64,000 nt of DNA from Brachybacterium paraconglomeratum (lineage in GTDB: Bacteria; Actinomycetota; Actinomycetes; Actinomycetales; Dermabacteraceae): the NCBI RefSeq assembly GCF_003994255.1, contig NZ_ML133856.1, positions 124,001 through 188,000 of the forward strand. The letters run 5' to 3'. Both the position numbers and the translations under genes were made by a program. The notes beneath the pieces are model-generated. The model was not told the DNA's origin. It searched no databases and saw only the letters and a program-made list of their open reading frames with translations. Shown here piece after piece: positions 50,264-59,475 of this stretch. How positions within the stretch are numbered: position 1 is the first letter of the stretch; each line of letters opens with the position of its first letter.

Positions 50264-50998
50264 GTGCGACCCGACATCGACCTGCGCGCCTTCCTCGACA
50301 CCCGAGGCGCGAAGATCCTGCTGACCCTGTCCCTGCTCGCCGTGGCCGGCTTCGCCGCGCTCGGCGGCCTGATCCAGCCCGCGCTGGTCCCCGACCGCAC
50401 CGCCGATCTCGAGATGACCTTCTTCGTGATCTCGCTGCCGCTGACCCTGATCATCCCCGCCCTGACCGTGTGGATCACGGCGGGGGAGTGGTCCGACGGC
50501 TCGATCCAGATCACCCTCCTGCAGCGCCCGGGGCGCCTCGCCGTCCTGACCTCCAAGGCGATCGCGGCGCTGGTGGTGTTCGTCGCGCTGGCGGCGGTGA
50601 GCATCGGCCTGGCCGCCGCGAGCACCTGGATCGGCGGGGAGCTGATCGGCGAGGGGGCGGTTCTCTCGAGCATCGAGGGGGTGCTGACCACGCAGCTCGC
50701 GAACCTCGGTGCGACCTTCCTGTTCTCCCTCGCGATGGGCATGCTGCTGCAGTCCACCGTGCTGGGTCTGGTCGCCGCGATCGGCATCCCCTTCGTCATC
50801 GGGACCGCCTCGAACCTGGCCATGGCCTTCGGCTCGCAGACCCTGGCCGACGTCATCGCCGCGGTGGACCTGACCGGCGCGTCGCTCGCCCTGGCGAACG
50901 GGGAGGCCGGCGCGTTCGAGCTGCTGCCGATGGTCCTGCTCGTCCTGCTCCCCGCCGCGCTCGGGACGCAGAGGTGGCGGCACCGGGAGATCGGCTGA
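50264..50998 (+). CDS. ABC transporter permease (ABC-2 type)
   Basis: 244 residues, GTG start after CAGGAGA. Six hydrophobic segments: ILLTLSLLAVAGFAALGGLI, TFFVISLPLTLIIPALTVWI, LVVFVALAAVSIGLAAASTW, TFLFSLAMGMLLQSTVLGLV, and two more ending LLPMVLLVLLPAALG. GEWSDGSIQITLLQRPGR is typical of ABC-2 permeases. Forms the exporter with the ATPase encoded upstream. Confidence 0.9.
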   Translation: MRPDIDLRAFLDTRGAKILLTLSLLAVAGFAALGGLIQPALVPDRTADLEMTFFVISLPLTLIIPALTVWITAGEWSDGSIQITLLQRPGRLAVLTSKAIAALVVFVALAAVSIGLAAASTWIGGELIGEGAVLSSIEGVLTTQLANLGATFLFSLAMGMLLQSTVLGLVAAIGIPFVIGTASNLAMAFGSQTLADVIAAVDLTGASLALANGEAGAFELLPMVLLVLLPAALGTQRWRHREIG

Positions 50999-51127
50999 CG
51001 GCGGACGCTCCGCCGAGGCCGTACGCTCCGCGGACGACGACGGGGCCCTGACGTCGGGAGATCGGCCGGGAAGCGTCCTAGGATGGCCGGGCCCCACGGA
51101 TGCTTCCCCCATGGACAAGGACCCCGC

Positions 51128-52801
51128 ATGACGCCCCTCCCCGGCACTCGACGCCCCCTCGCCCGCCTCGCCGCCGCGGCGGCCGTCGCGACGATGCTCC
51201 TGGCGGGCTGCACGGAGGGTGCCGGTCCGGAGGGGGACGCCCCGGCCGGCAGTGAGGCGAGCGACTCCGGCGGCGCGGGCGATGCCGGCGGCGCGGGCGA
51301 TGCCGGCGGCGCCGGCGAGGACTCCGCCGACGAGGGCCCGGCGCTCGAGGAGACCGGGACCTCCGCGGCGGTCGACCTGCCGACGGACCCGGCCGAGGAC
51401 CCCGCCTACGAGGCCTACTACTCGCAGCAGATCGAGTGGGGCCCCTGCGAGGACGTGGACGCCGAGGGCGCCGAGTGCGGGACGATCACGGTGCCGCTGG
51501 TCTGGAACGACCCCGAGGCCGGGGACATCGAGATCGCCGTCGGCCGCCTCGCCGCCGACGGCGAGTCGAAGGGCTCGCTCGTGACCAACCCGGGCGGCCC
51601 CGGCGGCTCGGGCGTGAACTTCCTGCCCTCGGCGGAGATCCTGATCTCGCCCGAGGTGCGTGCGAGCTACGACGTCATCGGCTTCGACCCCCGCGGCGTG
51701 AACCGCTCGGAGGGGATCGAATGCCTCGACGACTCGGAGACCGACGAGTACCTCGCCGCGACCGGGGACCCCGCCGCGGAGGACGCGAGCGCGCTCGCCG
51801 AGGAGTGGGGTGCGCGCGTGGCCGAGGCCTGCGAGGCGAACTCCGGCGACGTCCTGCCCTATCTCGACAGCTACTCCGCGGCCCGCGACATGGACGTGCT
51901 GCGCGCGGCGCTCGGCGACGAGGAGCTCGACTACCTCGGCTACTCCTACGGCACCTATCTCGGCGCGAGCTACGCCGAGCTGCACCCCGGTCGGGTGGGA
52001 CGCTTCGTCCTGGACGGCGCGATCGACCCCGACATGTCCATGGACGAGTTCTCCGCCGGCCAGGCCGAGGGCTTCGAGCACGCGACCGAGGCCTTCCTGG
52101 CCCGCTGCCTCGAGGCCGGCGACTCCTGCCCCTTCCGCGGCGACGAGGCCGAGGCGAAGGAGCAGCTGCTGAGCTTCTTCGGGAGCGTGGACGAGACCCC
52201 GCTGGACACCGGCGACCCCGAGCGGCCGCTGACCGGGGCCCTCGCCCGCTCCGCGGTGCTGACGCTGCTGTACGACGACGCGCAGTGGGAGTACGGGCGC
52301 GAGGCGCTCGCCGCCGCGATGAACGGCGACGGCTCCCAGCTGCTGTACATCGCGGACCTCTCCTCCGAGCGCCGCTACGACGGGACCTACCGCACCAACG
52401 CCGCCTTCGCGATCACGGCCGTGAACTGCCTGGACCACCCCGGGGTCGCCGACGAGCAGTGGGTCGAGCAGGAGGCCGAGCGCCTCGCCGAGGAGTTCCC
52501 GACCTTCGGCCCGATGCTCGGCGGGGACGGCTGCGCCCAGTGGCCCGAGGAGCCCGTGCGCGAGCCCGCGCCGATCACCGCCGAGGGCGCCGGCCCGATC
52601 CTGGTCGTCGGCACCACCGGCGATCCCGCCACCCCCTACGCCTGGTCGGAGGAGCTCGCCTCCCAGCTCGGCGACGCGACGCTGCTGACCTACGAGGGGG
52701 AGGGCCACACCGCCTACGGCCGCTCGGGCGGGTGCATCGAGGAGCAGGTCGACGCCTATCTCCTCGAGGGCACCGTGCCCGAGGAGGGGCTGCGCTGCTG
52801 A
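51128..52801 (+). CDS. exported alpha/beta hydrolase, tripeptidyl-aminopeptidase family lipoprotein
   Basis: 557 residues. Lipoprotein signal ending LLAGC; a Gly/Ala/Asp-rich linker (GGAGDAGGAGDAGGAG); then the hydrolase: oxyanion region NPGGPGGSGVNF, nucleophile Ser273 in YLGYSYGTYL, C-terminal TAP-like part with VVGTTGDPATPYAWSEEL (Asp) and GEGHTAYGRSGGC (His). Like SlpD/SlpE and Tap of Streptomyces, it would cut short peptides outside the membrane. A 130-bp gap separates it from the exporter genes. Confidence 0.92.
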   Translation: MTPLPGTRRPLARLAAAAAVATMLLAGCTEGAGPEGDAPAGSEASDSGGAGDAGGAGDAGGAGEDSADEGPALEETGTSAAVDLPTDPAEDPAYEAYYSQQIEWGPCEDVDAEGAECGTITVPLVWNDPEAGDIEIAVGRLAADGESKGSLVTNPGGPGGSGVNFLPSAEILISPEVRASYDVIGFDPRGVNRSEGIECLDDSETDEYLAATGDPAAEDASALAEEWGARVAEACEANSGDVLPYLDSYSAARDMDVLRAALGDEELDYLGYSYGTYLGASYAELHPGRVGRFVLDGAIDPDMSMDEFSAGQAEGFEHATEAFLARCLEAGDSCPFRGDEAEAKEQLLSFFGSVDETPLDTGDPERPLTGALARSAVLTLLYDDAQWEYGREALAAAMNGDGSQLLYIADLSSERRYDGTYRTNAAFAITAVNCLDHPGVADEQWVEQEAERLAEEFPTFGPMLGGDGCAQWPEEPVREPAPITAEGAGPILVVGTTGDPATPYAWSEELASQLGDATLLTYEGEGHTAYGRSGGCIEEQVDAYLLEGTVPEEGLRC

Positions 52802-52848
52802 GCGGGACGCGGATCCGACGAGCGTGACGCGGATCGCGCCGGGACGCT

Positions 52849-52878
52849 TTGCGCCTGGCCAGCCAGGTCACGTACAGT
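52849..52878 (+). promoter_or_regulatory. tRNA-Thr promoter
   Basis: -35 TTGCGC (52849-52854), 18-base spacer, -10 TACAGT (52873-52878), 29 bp before the tRNA. Confidence 0.65.
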
Positions 52879-52907
52879 GAACCGGTCCGCCGCGCGTGCG
52901 CGGCGAC

Positions 52908-52980
52908 GCCGCCTTAGCTCAGTCGGTAGAGCGATTCACTCGTAATGAATAGGTCGCCGGTTCGATTCCGGCAGGCGGCT
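52908..52980 (+). tRNA. tRNA-Thr (CGT)
   Basis: 73 nt: acceptor GCCGCCT/AGGCGGC, D arm with AGCTCAGTCGGTAGAGC, anticodon stem ATTCA/TGAAT with loop CTCGTAA (anticodon CGT), T arm CCGGTTCGATTCCGG and discriminator T. CCA not encoded. Confidence 0.95.
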
Positions 52981-52987
52981 CCGGATC

Positions 52988-53025
52988 ACGGGCCCGGCCC
53001 CTCGCAGGGGGCCGGGCCCGTTCTC
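52988..53025 (+). terminator. Terminator after tRNA-Thr
   Basis: 11-bp stem ACGGGCCCGGC (52988-52998) with GCCGGGCCCGT (53011-53021), then TTCTC. Confidence 0.75.
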
Positions 53026-53068
53026 GTCGGCGGGGGAGGAGCCGGCGTGGACGGCCCCGCTCGTTTTC

Positions 53069-53097
53069 TTGAGATTGTCCAGATAGAGGGCTAGGGT
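53069..53097 (+). promoter_or_regulatory. furA promoter (leaderless)
   Basis: -35 TTGAGA (53069-53074), 17-base spacer, -10 TAGGGT (53092-53097), ending seven bases before the furA ATG. The local AT-rich stretch attgtccagatag could hold the Fur site for autoregulation. Confidence 0.65.
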
Positions 53098-53104
53098 GGG
53101 GGCC

Positions 53105-53539
53105 ATGACGACCACCGACCACACCTCCGCCCTGCGGAGCGTCGGCCTGCGCGTGACCGCTCCGCGGCTCGCGACCCTGGCCGCGGTCGAGGCCCACCCG
53201 CACTCCGATGCGGAGGCGATCGCCCAGGCCGTGCGCGAGAACCTCGGCACGGTCTCCCGCCAGGCCGTCTACGACGTGCTCAACGCCCTCTCCGACGCCG
53301 AGCTGCTGCGACGCGTCTCTGTCGGCGGGCGCTCCATGCGCTACGAGATGCACCGCCACGACAACCACCACCACCTGGTGTGCCGCAGCTGCGGACGTCT
53401 CGAGGACGTCCCCTGCGCCGTCGGCGCCGCGCCCTGCCTGATCCCGCACGAGGACCACGGCTTCTCGATCGAGATGGCCGACGTCGTCTACCGCGGGACG
53501 TGCAGCGACTGCCGCGAGCGCGAGGCCGCCACCCCCTGA
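53105..53539 (+). CDS. furA: Fur-family regulator (FurA/PerR-type)
   Basis: 144 residues. Winged HTH: VGLRVTAPRLATLAAVEAHP, TVSRQAVYDVLNALSDAELL. Metal sites: H-rich RHDNHHHLVCRSCGRLEDV and two Cys pairs (C93/C96, C133/C136) for the structural zinc. A furA directly before a catalase gene is a standard actinobacterial peroxide-response unit in which the regulator represses both genes until oxidised. Confidence 0.92.
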   Translation: MTTTDHTSALRSVGLRVTAPRLATLAAVEAHPHSDAEAIAQAVRENLGTVSRQAVYDVLNALSDAELLRRVSVGGRSMRYEMHRHDNHHHLVCRSCGRLEDVPCAVGAAPCLIPHEDHGFSIEMADVVYRGTCSDCREREAATP

Positions 53540-53641
53540 ACCCCCTGACCCGGCTCCGGCCGGATCAGGGTCCTTGACCGCCCACGACTGTCAGAACGTT
53601 TCGTCACGACCTGTCAGAAAAACCACCCCGAGGAGAACTCC

Positions 53642-55153
53642 ATGACCCACCTGGATCCCACGGCCCATCACGACTCGACGATCCCGTCGACCACCGAGTC
53701 CGGCGCCCCCCGCGAGTCCGATGCGCACTCGCTGAGCGTCGGCGCCGACGGCCCGCTGCTGCTCCACGACGTCGCCCTGGTCGAGAAGCTCGCCCGCTTC
53801 GATCGCGAGCGCGTCCCGGAGCGCAGCCCCCACGCGAAGGGCTCCGGCGCCTTCGGCGAACTCGAGGTGACCGAGGACGTCTCGCAGTACACCAAGGCGG
53901 ACCTGTTCCAGCCGGGTCGGAAGACCCCGCTGCTGCTGCGCTTCTCGACCGTCGCCGGCGAGCTCGGCTCGCCCGACACCTGGCGCGACGTGCGCGGCTT
54001 CGCGCTGAAGTTCTACACCCAGCAGGGCAACTACGACCTGGTCGGCAACAACACGCCGATCTTCTTCCTGCGCGACCCGATGAAGTTCCCCGACTTCATC
54101 CACTCCCAGAAGCGCACCCCGGACTCCGGCCTGCGCGACAACACCATGCAGTGGGACTTCTGGACCAACTCCCCCGAGAGCGCCCACCAGGTCACCTACC
54201 TCATGGGCGAGCGCGGCCTGCCGAAGTCGTGGCGACACATGAACGGCTACGGCTCCCACACCTACATGTGGATCAACGCCTCCGGCGAGAAGTTCTGGGT
54301 CAAGTACCACTTCCACACCGATCAGGGCATGGAGTTCCTCTCGAACGAGGAGGCGGACCGTCTCGCGGGCGTGGACGGCGACTACCACCGCCGCGACCTG
54401 TTCGAGTCGATCGAGAACGGCGACTTCCCGAGCTGGACCGTCTCCGTCCAGGTGATCCCGTACGAGGACGCGAAGACCTACCGCTTCAACATCTTCGACC
54501 TCACCAAGACGGTCTCCCACCAGGACTACCCGCTGATCAAGGTCGGCCGGATCACGCTGAACAAGAACCCCCGGAACCACTTCGCGCAGATCGAGCAGGC
54601 CGCCTTCAGCCCCTCGAACACCGTGCCCGGCATCGGGCTGTCCCCGGACAAGATGCTGCTGGGGCGCTCGTTCTCCTACCCGGACGCCCAGCGCCACCGC
54701 ATCGGGACCAACTTCAACCAGCTGCCGGTCAACCAGCCGGTCGTGCCCACCAACTCCTACGACAAGGAGGGGCACATGGAGTTCCTGCACTCCGGCGATG
54801 CGCCGGTCTACGCCCCGAACTCCTACGGTCGCGGCTACCAGGACGCCCAGGGTCCGGTCGAGAACGGCTGGGAGTCCGACGGCGAGATGGTCCGCGCGGC
54901 CTACACCCTCCACGCCGAGGACGGGGACTTCGTCCAGCCGGGCATCCTCGTGCGAGAGGTCTTCGACGACGCTCAGCGTGAGGGGCTGGTCGAGACGGTC
55001 TCCGGTGCGCTGAGCACCGTCGAGGAGCCGGTGCTGTCCAAGGCCTTCCAGTACTGGAAGAACGTGGACCAGGCGATCGGTGAGCGCATCGTGCAGGCCG
55101 TCATGGCCGGCCAGGGCGATGACCAGCCGGGCGGCGACCCCAAGAACGCCTGA
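53642..55153 (+). CDS. katA: catalase (monofunctional haem type)
   Basis: 503 residues, normal for small-subunit clade 3 catalases. Active-site H64 ([15 protein letters not shown]), N137 (VGNNTPIFF), haem-ligand Tyr near 346 ([15 protein letters not shown]), and the [20 protein letters not shown] stretch. Breaks hydrogen peroxide to water and oxygen. 102 bp after furA; AGGAGA precedes the ATG. No export signal. Confidence 0.96.
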   Translation: MTHLDPTAHHDSTIPSTTESGAPRESDAHSLSVGADGPLLLHDVALVEKLARFDRERVPERSPHAKGSGAFGELEVTEDVSQYTKADLFQPGRKTPLLLRFSTVAGELGSPDTWRDVRGFALKFYTQQGNYDLVGNNTPIFFLRDPMKFPDFIHSQKRTPDSGLRDNTMQWDFWTNSPESAHQVTYLMGERGLPKSWRHMNGYGSHTYMWINASGEKFWVKYHFHTDQGMEFLSNEEADRLAGVDGDYHRRDLFESIENGDFPSWTVSVQVIPYEDAKTYRFNIFDLTKTVSHQDYPLIKVGRITLNKNPRNHFAQIEQAAFSPSNTVPGIGLSPDKMLLGRSFSYPDAQRHRIGTNFNQLPVNQPVVPTNSYDKEGHMEFLHSGDAPVYAPNSYGRGYQDAQGPVENGWESDGEMVRAAYTLHAEDGDFVQPGILVREVFDDAQREGLVETVSGALSTVEEPVLSKAFQYWKNVDQAIGERIVQAVMAGQGDDQPGGDPKNA

Positions 55154-55190
55154 GGGTCCGGCCTCCAGGGCCGTCCGCGGGGCGACCCCT

Positions 55191-55238
55191 GACGCCGACG
55201 CGGCCCGTCCCCTGCGGGGGGCGGGCCGCGTCGGCGTC
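55191..55238. terminator. Strong terminator between katA and the stress protein gene
   Basis: 16-bp stem GACGCCGACGCGGCCC (55191-55206) with its complement at 55223-55238; it serves two converging genes. Confidence 0.8.
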
Positions 55239-55249
55239 CGGGGGAGGGA

Positions 55250-55633
55250 TCAGACGACGAGCACGTCGCTGGGGGAGGAGAGCAGGAGCTTCTGCACGGT
55301 CAGGCCCAGCAGGTGGCGGGCGAGGTCGTTCTGACGGCGCACGCCGAGAACGAGCAGCTCGGCCCTCTCCTCCTCGACCACCTGCAGCAGGACGTCGGCG
55401 ATGTCGTCCTCCGTGGTCTCCTGGCGGAAGGCGACGCGCACGGTGGTGCGGCGGAGCTCGTCACGGGCTATCTCGAGCTGCTGCTCGTCGGCGTGGCGGG
55501 GATCCTCCTCGACGCCCGCGCGCAGCACGTTGACCACGACCAGCGGCCCGCCGCGCTGCTCGGCCTCCTCACGTGCCGCGGCCAGCGCCTTGAAGCCCAC
55601 TTCGGTGGGGATGAATCCGACGACGACGGCCAT
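55250..55633 (-). CDS. universal stress protein (UspA family)
   Basis: 127 residues, a single Usp domain: MAVVVGFIPTEVGFKALAAA, PLVVVNVLRAGVEED, and the C-terminal LLVLGVRRQNDLARHLLGLT, VQKLLLSSPSDVLVV. The nucleotide loop G-x2-G-x9-G-[ST] is changed (GVRRQND), so ATP binding is doubtful. Confidence 0.85.
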   Translation of the reverse strand: MAVVVGFIPTEVGFKALAAAREEAEQRGGPLVVVNVLRAGVEEDPRHADEQQLEIARDELRRTTVRVAFRQETTEDDIADVLLQVVEEERAELLVLGVRRQNDLARHLLGLTVQKLLLSSPSDVLVV

Positions 55634-55698
55634 CTGCTCTCCTGGCTGGGGTGCTCTCGGGCGACGGCCGCGACCTCGGTGTGCGGCCTGGTGCGATC

Positions 55699-56370
55699 CT
55701 ACTGGTCCCGGGACCGTGCCGAGGGACCGTCGGCCCGGCGCTGACCGGACAGCGCCTGGATCTCATCCATGATCCGGGCGGTCAGGAGGCGTCTGCGCGC
55801 CCCCTTGGAGGCGGAGGGGTCGATCTCCTCGAGGGTGATCGGGGTGCCCACCCGGATCGTCATCTCGCCGCGGCGGGGGATCAGGGAGGAGAACATGTGC
55901 TGTGTGCCCTTGACCCCGACCGGGATCACGGGGCAGCCCGACTCGAGCGCGAGCCAGGCCGCGCCCTGCTTGCCCGGATGCAGCAGCCCGTCCTTGGAGC
56001 GGTGCCCCTCGGGGTAGACGGCGAAGCCCTCCCCGTTGCGCAGCACCTCGAGCCCGGCCTGCAGCGCGCCCTTGCCGGAGGAGAGCGCCTCGCGGTCCAC
56101 CGGCACCGCGCCGACGGCGTCGAAGAACCAGCGCAGCACCACGCCGTGCGGGCCCTTCTGCGTCCACAGCGACTCCTTGGCCACGAAGCGGATCGCTCGA
56201 GGCAGGACCACCGGGATCATGAAGCTGTCGATGTTGGCGAGGTGGTTCGAGGCGATCACGAAGCCGCCCTCGGGCGGCACGTTCTCCAGCCCGCTGACCC
56301 GCGGGTTCCACAGCAGCCTCACGATCGGGCGCACGAATCCCCGCACACCGGTGTAGAAGCGTCCGACCAC
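55699..56370 (-). CDS. 1-acyl-sn-glycerol-3-phosphate acyltransferase-like (PlsC family)
   Basis: 223 residues. Catalytic H43-x4-D48 (SNHLANIDSF), FVAKESLW, glycerophosphate-binding YPEGHRSKDG, and VIPVGVKGTQ. Transfers an acyl chain to lysophosphatidate or a related lipid at the inner membrane face. No N-terminal membrane helix is obvious; anchoring by the amphipathic start is likely. Confidence 0.9.
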   Translation of the reverse strand: MVGRFYTGVRGFVRPIVRLLWNPRVSGLENVPPEGGFVIASNHLANIDSFMIPVVLPRAIRFVAKESLWTQKGPHGVVLRWFFDAVGAVPVDREALSSGKGALQAGLEVLRNGEGFAVYPEGHRSKDGLLHPGKQGAAWLALESGCPVIPVGVKGTQHMFSSLIPRRGEMTIRVGTPITLEEIDPSASKGARRRLLTARIMDEIQALSGQRRADGPSARSRDQ

Positions 56371-56578
56371 GGGTCCTCCTCAGGGTTCGATCAGCGCCCC
56401 ACGATAGCGCCGCGGGCGGGGGCGACGGAGCGGCGTCCCTGTGATCGTCGTCCCTGCCCGTGTGGTAGAACAGGCGTGCGATCGTGCCCGGTCCAGGTGC
56501 GATGCCGGAGACGGCCCGGCGCCCGTCGTCCCGACGGCGCAGCCGCCCCTCCCTGCCGAGCCCCCGAGGAGCCTGTCG

Positions 56579-58159
56579 ATGCCGAAGATCCTGAACATCG
56601 CCGTGGTCGGCGCCGGAACCATGGCGCAGGCCGTGCACCTGCCGGTGCTGCGCCGGCGCTGGGACCGCTTCAGCGTGGCCGCGCTGGTGGACCACTCGCC
56701 CCGTCGGCGCCGCGAGGCCTCCGAGGTGTGGGGCATCGAGGAGGAGCGCCGCTACGAGACCGTCGCAGATCTCGTCGCCGCGGTGCGCGCGCGGACCCTC
56801 TCCCTGGACGGCGTGCTGCTGTCGACCGACGGGCTCCACGTCGACGACCTGCTCGCGATCGTGCGCCGCGGCATCCCGGTGATGGTCGAGCCACCGCTGG
56901 GCTACTCCGAGGAGGAGATCGCGAAGGTCGCCGAGTTCGAGCGGATCGCGGGACGGCGCCTGGTGATGCTGGCCCATCCCCAGCAGTACGACGACTCCGT
57001 GGCCCGGATGTCCGAGCACATCGCGACCAAGGACCTGCGGATGGTGGACCACGAGGTCCTCATGCCCGCGAGCCAGCCCCTGTTCGGCCAGGCCCACGTC
57101 ACCACCTCCTCCTACGACCTGCCCACGGAGCAGCGCACGGCGCGGCGCAAGGCGCTCCAGGCCGCCGTCGAGGCGGGCACCGGCGACGGCGCCACCCAGC
57201 GCGACCGGGACCTGTACGTCAAGGGTCTGCTCACCGGCGTCGCCCATCAGATGGCGGTCACCGAGGCGGCCTACGGCCCGATCGAGAAGCTCGTCGCGGT
57301 GCGGCACTGGCCCAAGGGAGTGATCCCCGGATCGATCGAGCTGCTCGGCGAGCTCGGCAGCGGGGCGCAGGTGCGCCTGGTGTGGCACTACCTCCCCTTC
57401 GCCCCCGAGTACTCCGAGACGCTCCAGGTGCTCTCCGCCCGGCGCCGCATGCGCCTGGACCTGCCCGCGCCCTCCCACGGCGACGCCCGCTCGACGGTCT
57501 CTCTGCGGGAGAAGAAGTCGGGCGTGGTCCAGGAGGTCGCGACCACCGCGCCGAAGGGCTCGGCCGAGCTGATGTGGGAGGCCTTCCACGCCTTCGTCGA
57601 GAAGGGTGAGGCGCCGCTGGCCGGCGCCGCCGAGGCGCTGCGCCAGGTGGTGCTGCTGCGCGAGGTGCTCGCCACCATCGTGGAGGCCGACGGCCGCAGC
57701 CTCGAGGCGGAGCCGGAGGAGGGGTCCGAGGCCGAGGCGACGTCCGGGGCAGAGGAGTCGACCGAGGCGGCGACCATGGGCGCGGTCCGCGCGGACGAGG
57801 AGCCCGCCGACGGGGCGTCCGCCCCCTCCGCGACCATCGAGGTCGAGCTGCCCGGGGCGGAGCCCGCGCCCGAGACCCTCGAGCAGCCCGTGACCGACCC
57901 TTCCGGCGAGCGGCCTGCCGCGGCGCACGCCCTCGCGGAGCCGGCCGCCGAGCCGTCGTCCGATCCGACTCCCGGACGGGCCCCGGAGGCGACGCCCGTC
58001 GCGGAGCCCGCGCGCGAGACCCTCGAGCAGCCTGCGGCGCCGAGCACCGAGGAGGTCGTCGACGCCTGGTCCGGCGGCGCCGAGGGCGCACCGGCCGCGG
58101 CCGAGGACGTACCGCCCGCGACCGCGGACCCCGCCGTCCCGGAGGACCCGCGCCGCTGA
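56579..58159 (+). CDS. Gfo/Idh/MocA-like oxidoreductase with long disordered C-terminus
   Basis: 526 residues. Residues 1-120 form a Rossmann domain (LNIAVVGAGTMAQAVHLPVL; MVEPPLGYSEEEI in place of the usual EKP, so the catalytic Lys is missing). The middle domain ends near residue 380 (LREVLATIVEADGRSLE). The last 150 residues are Glu/Ala/Pro-rich with a repeated unit (PAPETLEQPVTDPSGE and PARETLEQPAAPSTEE). Family members reduce or oxidise sugars with NAD(P). Loss of the catalytic Lys and the tail suggest a non-standard role. CGAGGAG lies before the ATG. Confidence 0.82.
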   Translation: MPKILNIAVVGAGTMAQAVHLPVLRRRWDRFSVAALVDHSPRRRREASEVWGIEEERRYETVADLVAAVRARTLSLDGVLLSTDGLHVDDLLAIVRRGIPVMVEPPLGYSEEEIAKVAEFERIAGRRLVMLAHPQQYDDSVARMSEHIATKDLRMVDHEVLMPASQPLFGQAHVTTSSYDLPTEQRTARRKALQAAVEAGTGDGATQRDRDLYVKGLLTGVAHQMAVTEAAYGPIEKLVAVRHWPKGVIPGSIELLGELGSGAQVRLVWHYLPFAPEYSETLQVLSARRRMRLDLPAPSHGDARSTVSLREKKSGVVQEVATTAPKGSAELMWEAFHAFVEKGEAPLAGAAEALRQVVLLREVLATIVEADGRSLEAEPEEGSEAEATSGAEESTEAATMGAVRADEEPADGASAPSATIEVELPGAEPAPETLEQPVTDPSGERPAAAHALAEPAAEPSSDPTPGRAPEATPVAEPARETLEQPAAPSTEEVVDAWSGGAEGAPAAAEDVPPATADPAVPEDPRR

Positions 58160-58214
58160 GACGTCCCGTCGGCGCTGCCGCGCCGTCGGCCCCGGCGGCC
58201 CGCAGACCGTCGCC

Positions 58215-58256
58215 GAGAGCCCCCGTCGTCCCCTGCCGGGGAGGGCGGGGGCTCTC
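58215..58256 (+). terminator. Terminator after the oxidoreductase gene
   Basis: 11-bp stem GAGAGCCCCCG (58215-58225) with CGGGGGCTCTC (58246-58256) and an inner ccctgccgggg fold. Confidence 0.65.
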
Positions 58257-58608
58257 CGCGTCGGCCCCCTGTGTGCGGACCCCGGTCCGGTGGTCCGCGC
58301 CCCGGATCCGGCGCCCCGGCGGGGGACGGCCGGGGGATGGACGGGGGACGGCGGGGGACACGCCGACGACACGCCCGGGACACGCCGGGGCGCGCGCGGG
58401 ACACGCCGGGAGACACCTCACTCGGAGGCCTGTTCCGACCGCTCCGGGAGGGCTGCGGAGGGTGCCTGTCCACCGTCGGCGTCGGCCGCCCGGAGCGCCG
58501 TCCACAGCGGGTTGTGCACGTATCAGCGGTGCTCGCACGGGAGGCGGCCGCTCCGTCCCCAGCGAGCACCCCTCCATCCACATGCTGTCAACAACGCATT
58601 GTGGATGA

Positions 58609-58667
58609 CACTCCTGTAGTTCAGTACATCTTGTGGTCGTCGCGCCGAGTCACCACTAGGTGTAGTG
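58609..58667 (+). promoter_or_regulatory. Two NrdR-box-like elements upstream of nrdH
   Basis: CACTAGGTGTAGTG (58654-58667) is a perfect CACTA-N4-TAGTG inverted repeat and cactcctgtagt (58609-58620) a weaker copy 45 bp upstream. They fit the NrdR consensus acaCwAtATaTwGtgt in its outer bases. NrdR represses ribonucleotide reductase genes when dATP is high. Confidence 0.65.
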
Positions 58668-58798
58668 TTGACGTTGTCGCGGCGCACAGGGCTCCTGCGG
58701 GAGTCCACAGCCTCGCGACACGGTCCTCGGACCTCCTGAACATCTCCTTCTCGCCCCTGTCCTGCGCCTCGGCGCGACGCTCCTGAAAGGCACTTCCC

Positions 58799-59056
58799 TT
58801 GGACATCACCGTGTACTCGAAGCCCCTCTGCGTGCAGTGCGATGCCACCAAGCGCGCGCTGAACAAGGCGGGCGTCGCCTACGACGTCGTCGACATCACC
58901 GAGGACGCCGACGCGCTCGCGAAGGTGAAGTCCCTCGGCTACGTCCAGGCGCCCGTCGTCATCACGGGCGAGGACCACTGGTCGGGCTTCCGCCCCGACA
59001 AGATCAAGGCGCTCGCGGGCGTCGGCGCCGAGCAGCGCCGCACCGCCGCGATCTGA
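58799..59056 (+). CDS. nrdH: glutaredoxin-like NrdH
   Basis: 85 residues, TTG start with GAAAGG about nine bases ahead: [20 protein letters not shown] with redox pair C11/C14, then [20 protein letters not shown], the typical NrdH end. It reduces the class Ib ribonucleotide reductase using thioredoxin reductase. First gene of nrdHIE. Confidence 0.95.
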   Translation: MDITVYSKPLCVQCDATKRALNKAGVAYDVVDITEDADALAKVKSLGYVQAPVVITGEDHWSGFRPDKIKALAGVGAEQRRTAAI

Positions 59057-59076
59057 GCGGCCGGGGAGGCGTCGGC

Positions 59077-59475
59077 GTGACCCGTCTCGTCTACTTCTCC
59101 TCGGTGTCCGGCAACACCAAGCGCTTCGTCGAGAAGCTCGGCATGCCGGCCCATCGGATCCCGCTCTACCCCAAGGATGAGCCCCTCGTCGTCGACGAGG
59201 ACTTCGTCCTGATGGTCCCGACCTACGGCGGGGGCAACGGCCGGGGCGCCGTGCCCAAGCAGGTCATCAAGTTCCTCAACGACGAACGCAACCGGCGGCA
59301 CATCCGCGGCGTGATCAGCGCGGGGAACACCAACTTCGGGGAGGCCTACTGCTTGGCCGGGGACATCATCTCCGCCAAGTGCCAGGTCCCCCACATGTAC
59401 AAGTTCGAACTGTTCGGCACTCCGCGCGATGTGACGCGGGTCCACGACGGATTGGAAGAGTTTTGGCGACACTGA
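59077..59475 (+). CDS. nrdI: flavodoxin-like NrdI
   Basis: 132 residues, GTG start after GGGGAGG. FMN-binding: [60 protein letters not shown]. NrdI supplies oxidant to build the Mn2-tyrosyl radical in NrdF. 20 bp after nrdH. Confidence 0.95.
   Translation: MTRLVYFSSVSGNTKRFVEKLGMPAHRIPLYPKDEPLVVDEDFVLMVPTYGGGNGRGAVPKQVIKFLNDERNRRHIRGVISAGNTNFGEAYCLAGDIISAKCQVPHMYKFELFGTPRDVTRVHDGLEEFWRH

Larger units (their letters stand above)
58160..58798. other. 639-bp gap: terminator, G-rich repeats and nrd control region
   Basis: Three parts. A terminator at 58215-58256. A G-rich low-complexity stretch (about 58318-58420) with gggggacggc- and gacacgcc-type repeats (four copies of gacacgcc). Then a more AT-rich part from about 58570 with two NrdR-box-like elements ahead of nrdH. 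No coding frame with good third-position GC was seen. Confidence 0.6.

Noticed and set aside
48008-52708. Minus-strand open frame of 1566 codons covering the kinase and much more
   Set aside because: Only the part from 49162 down is a real kinase; the rest is antisense to the ABC transporter and peptidase genes.
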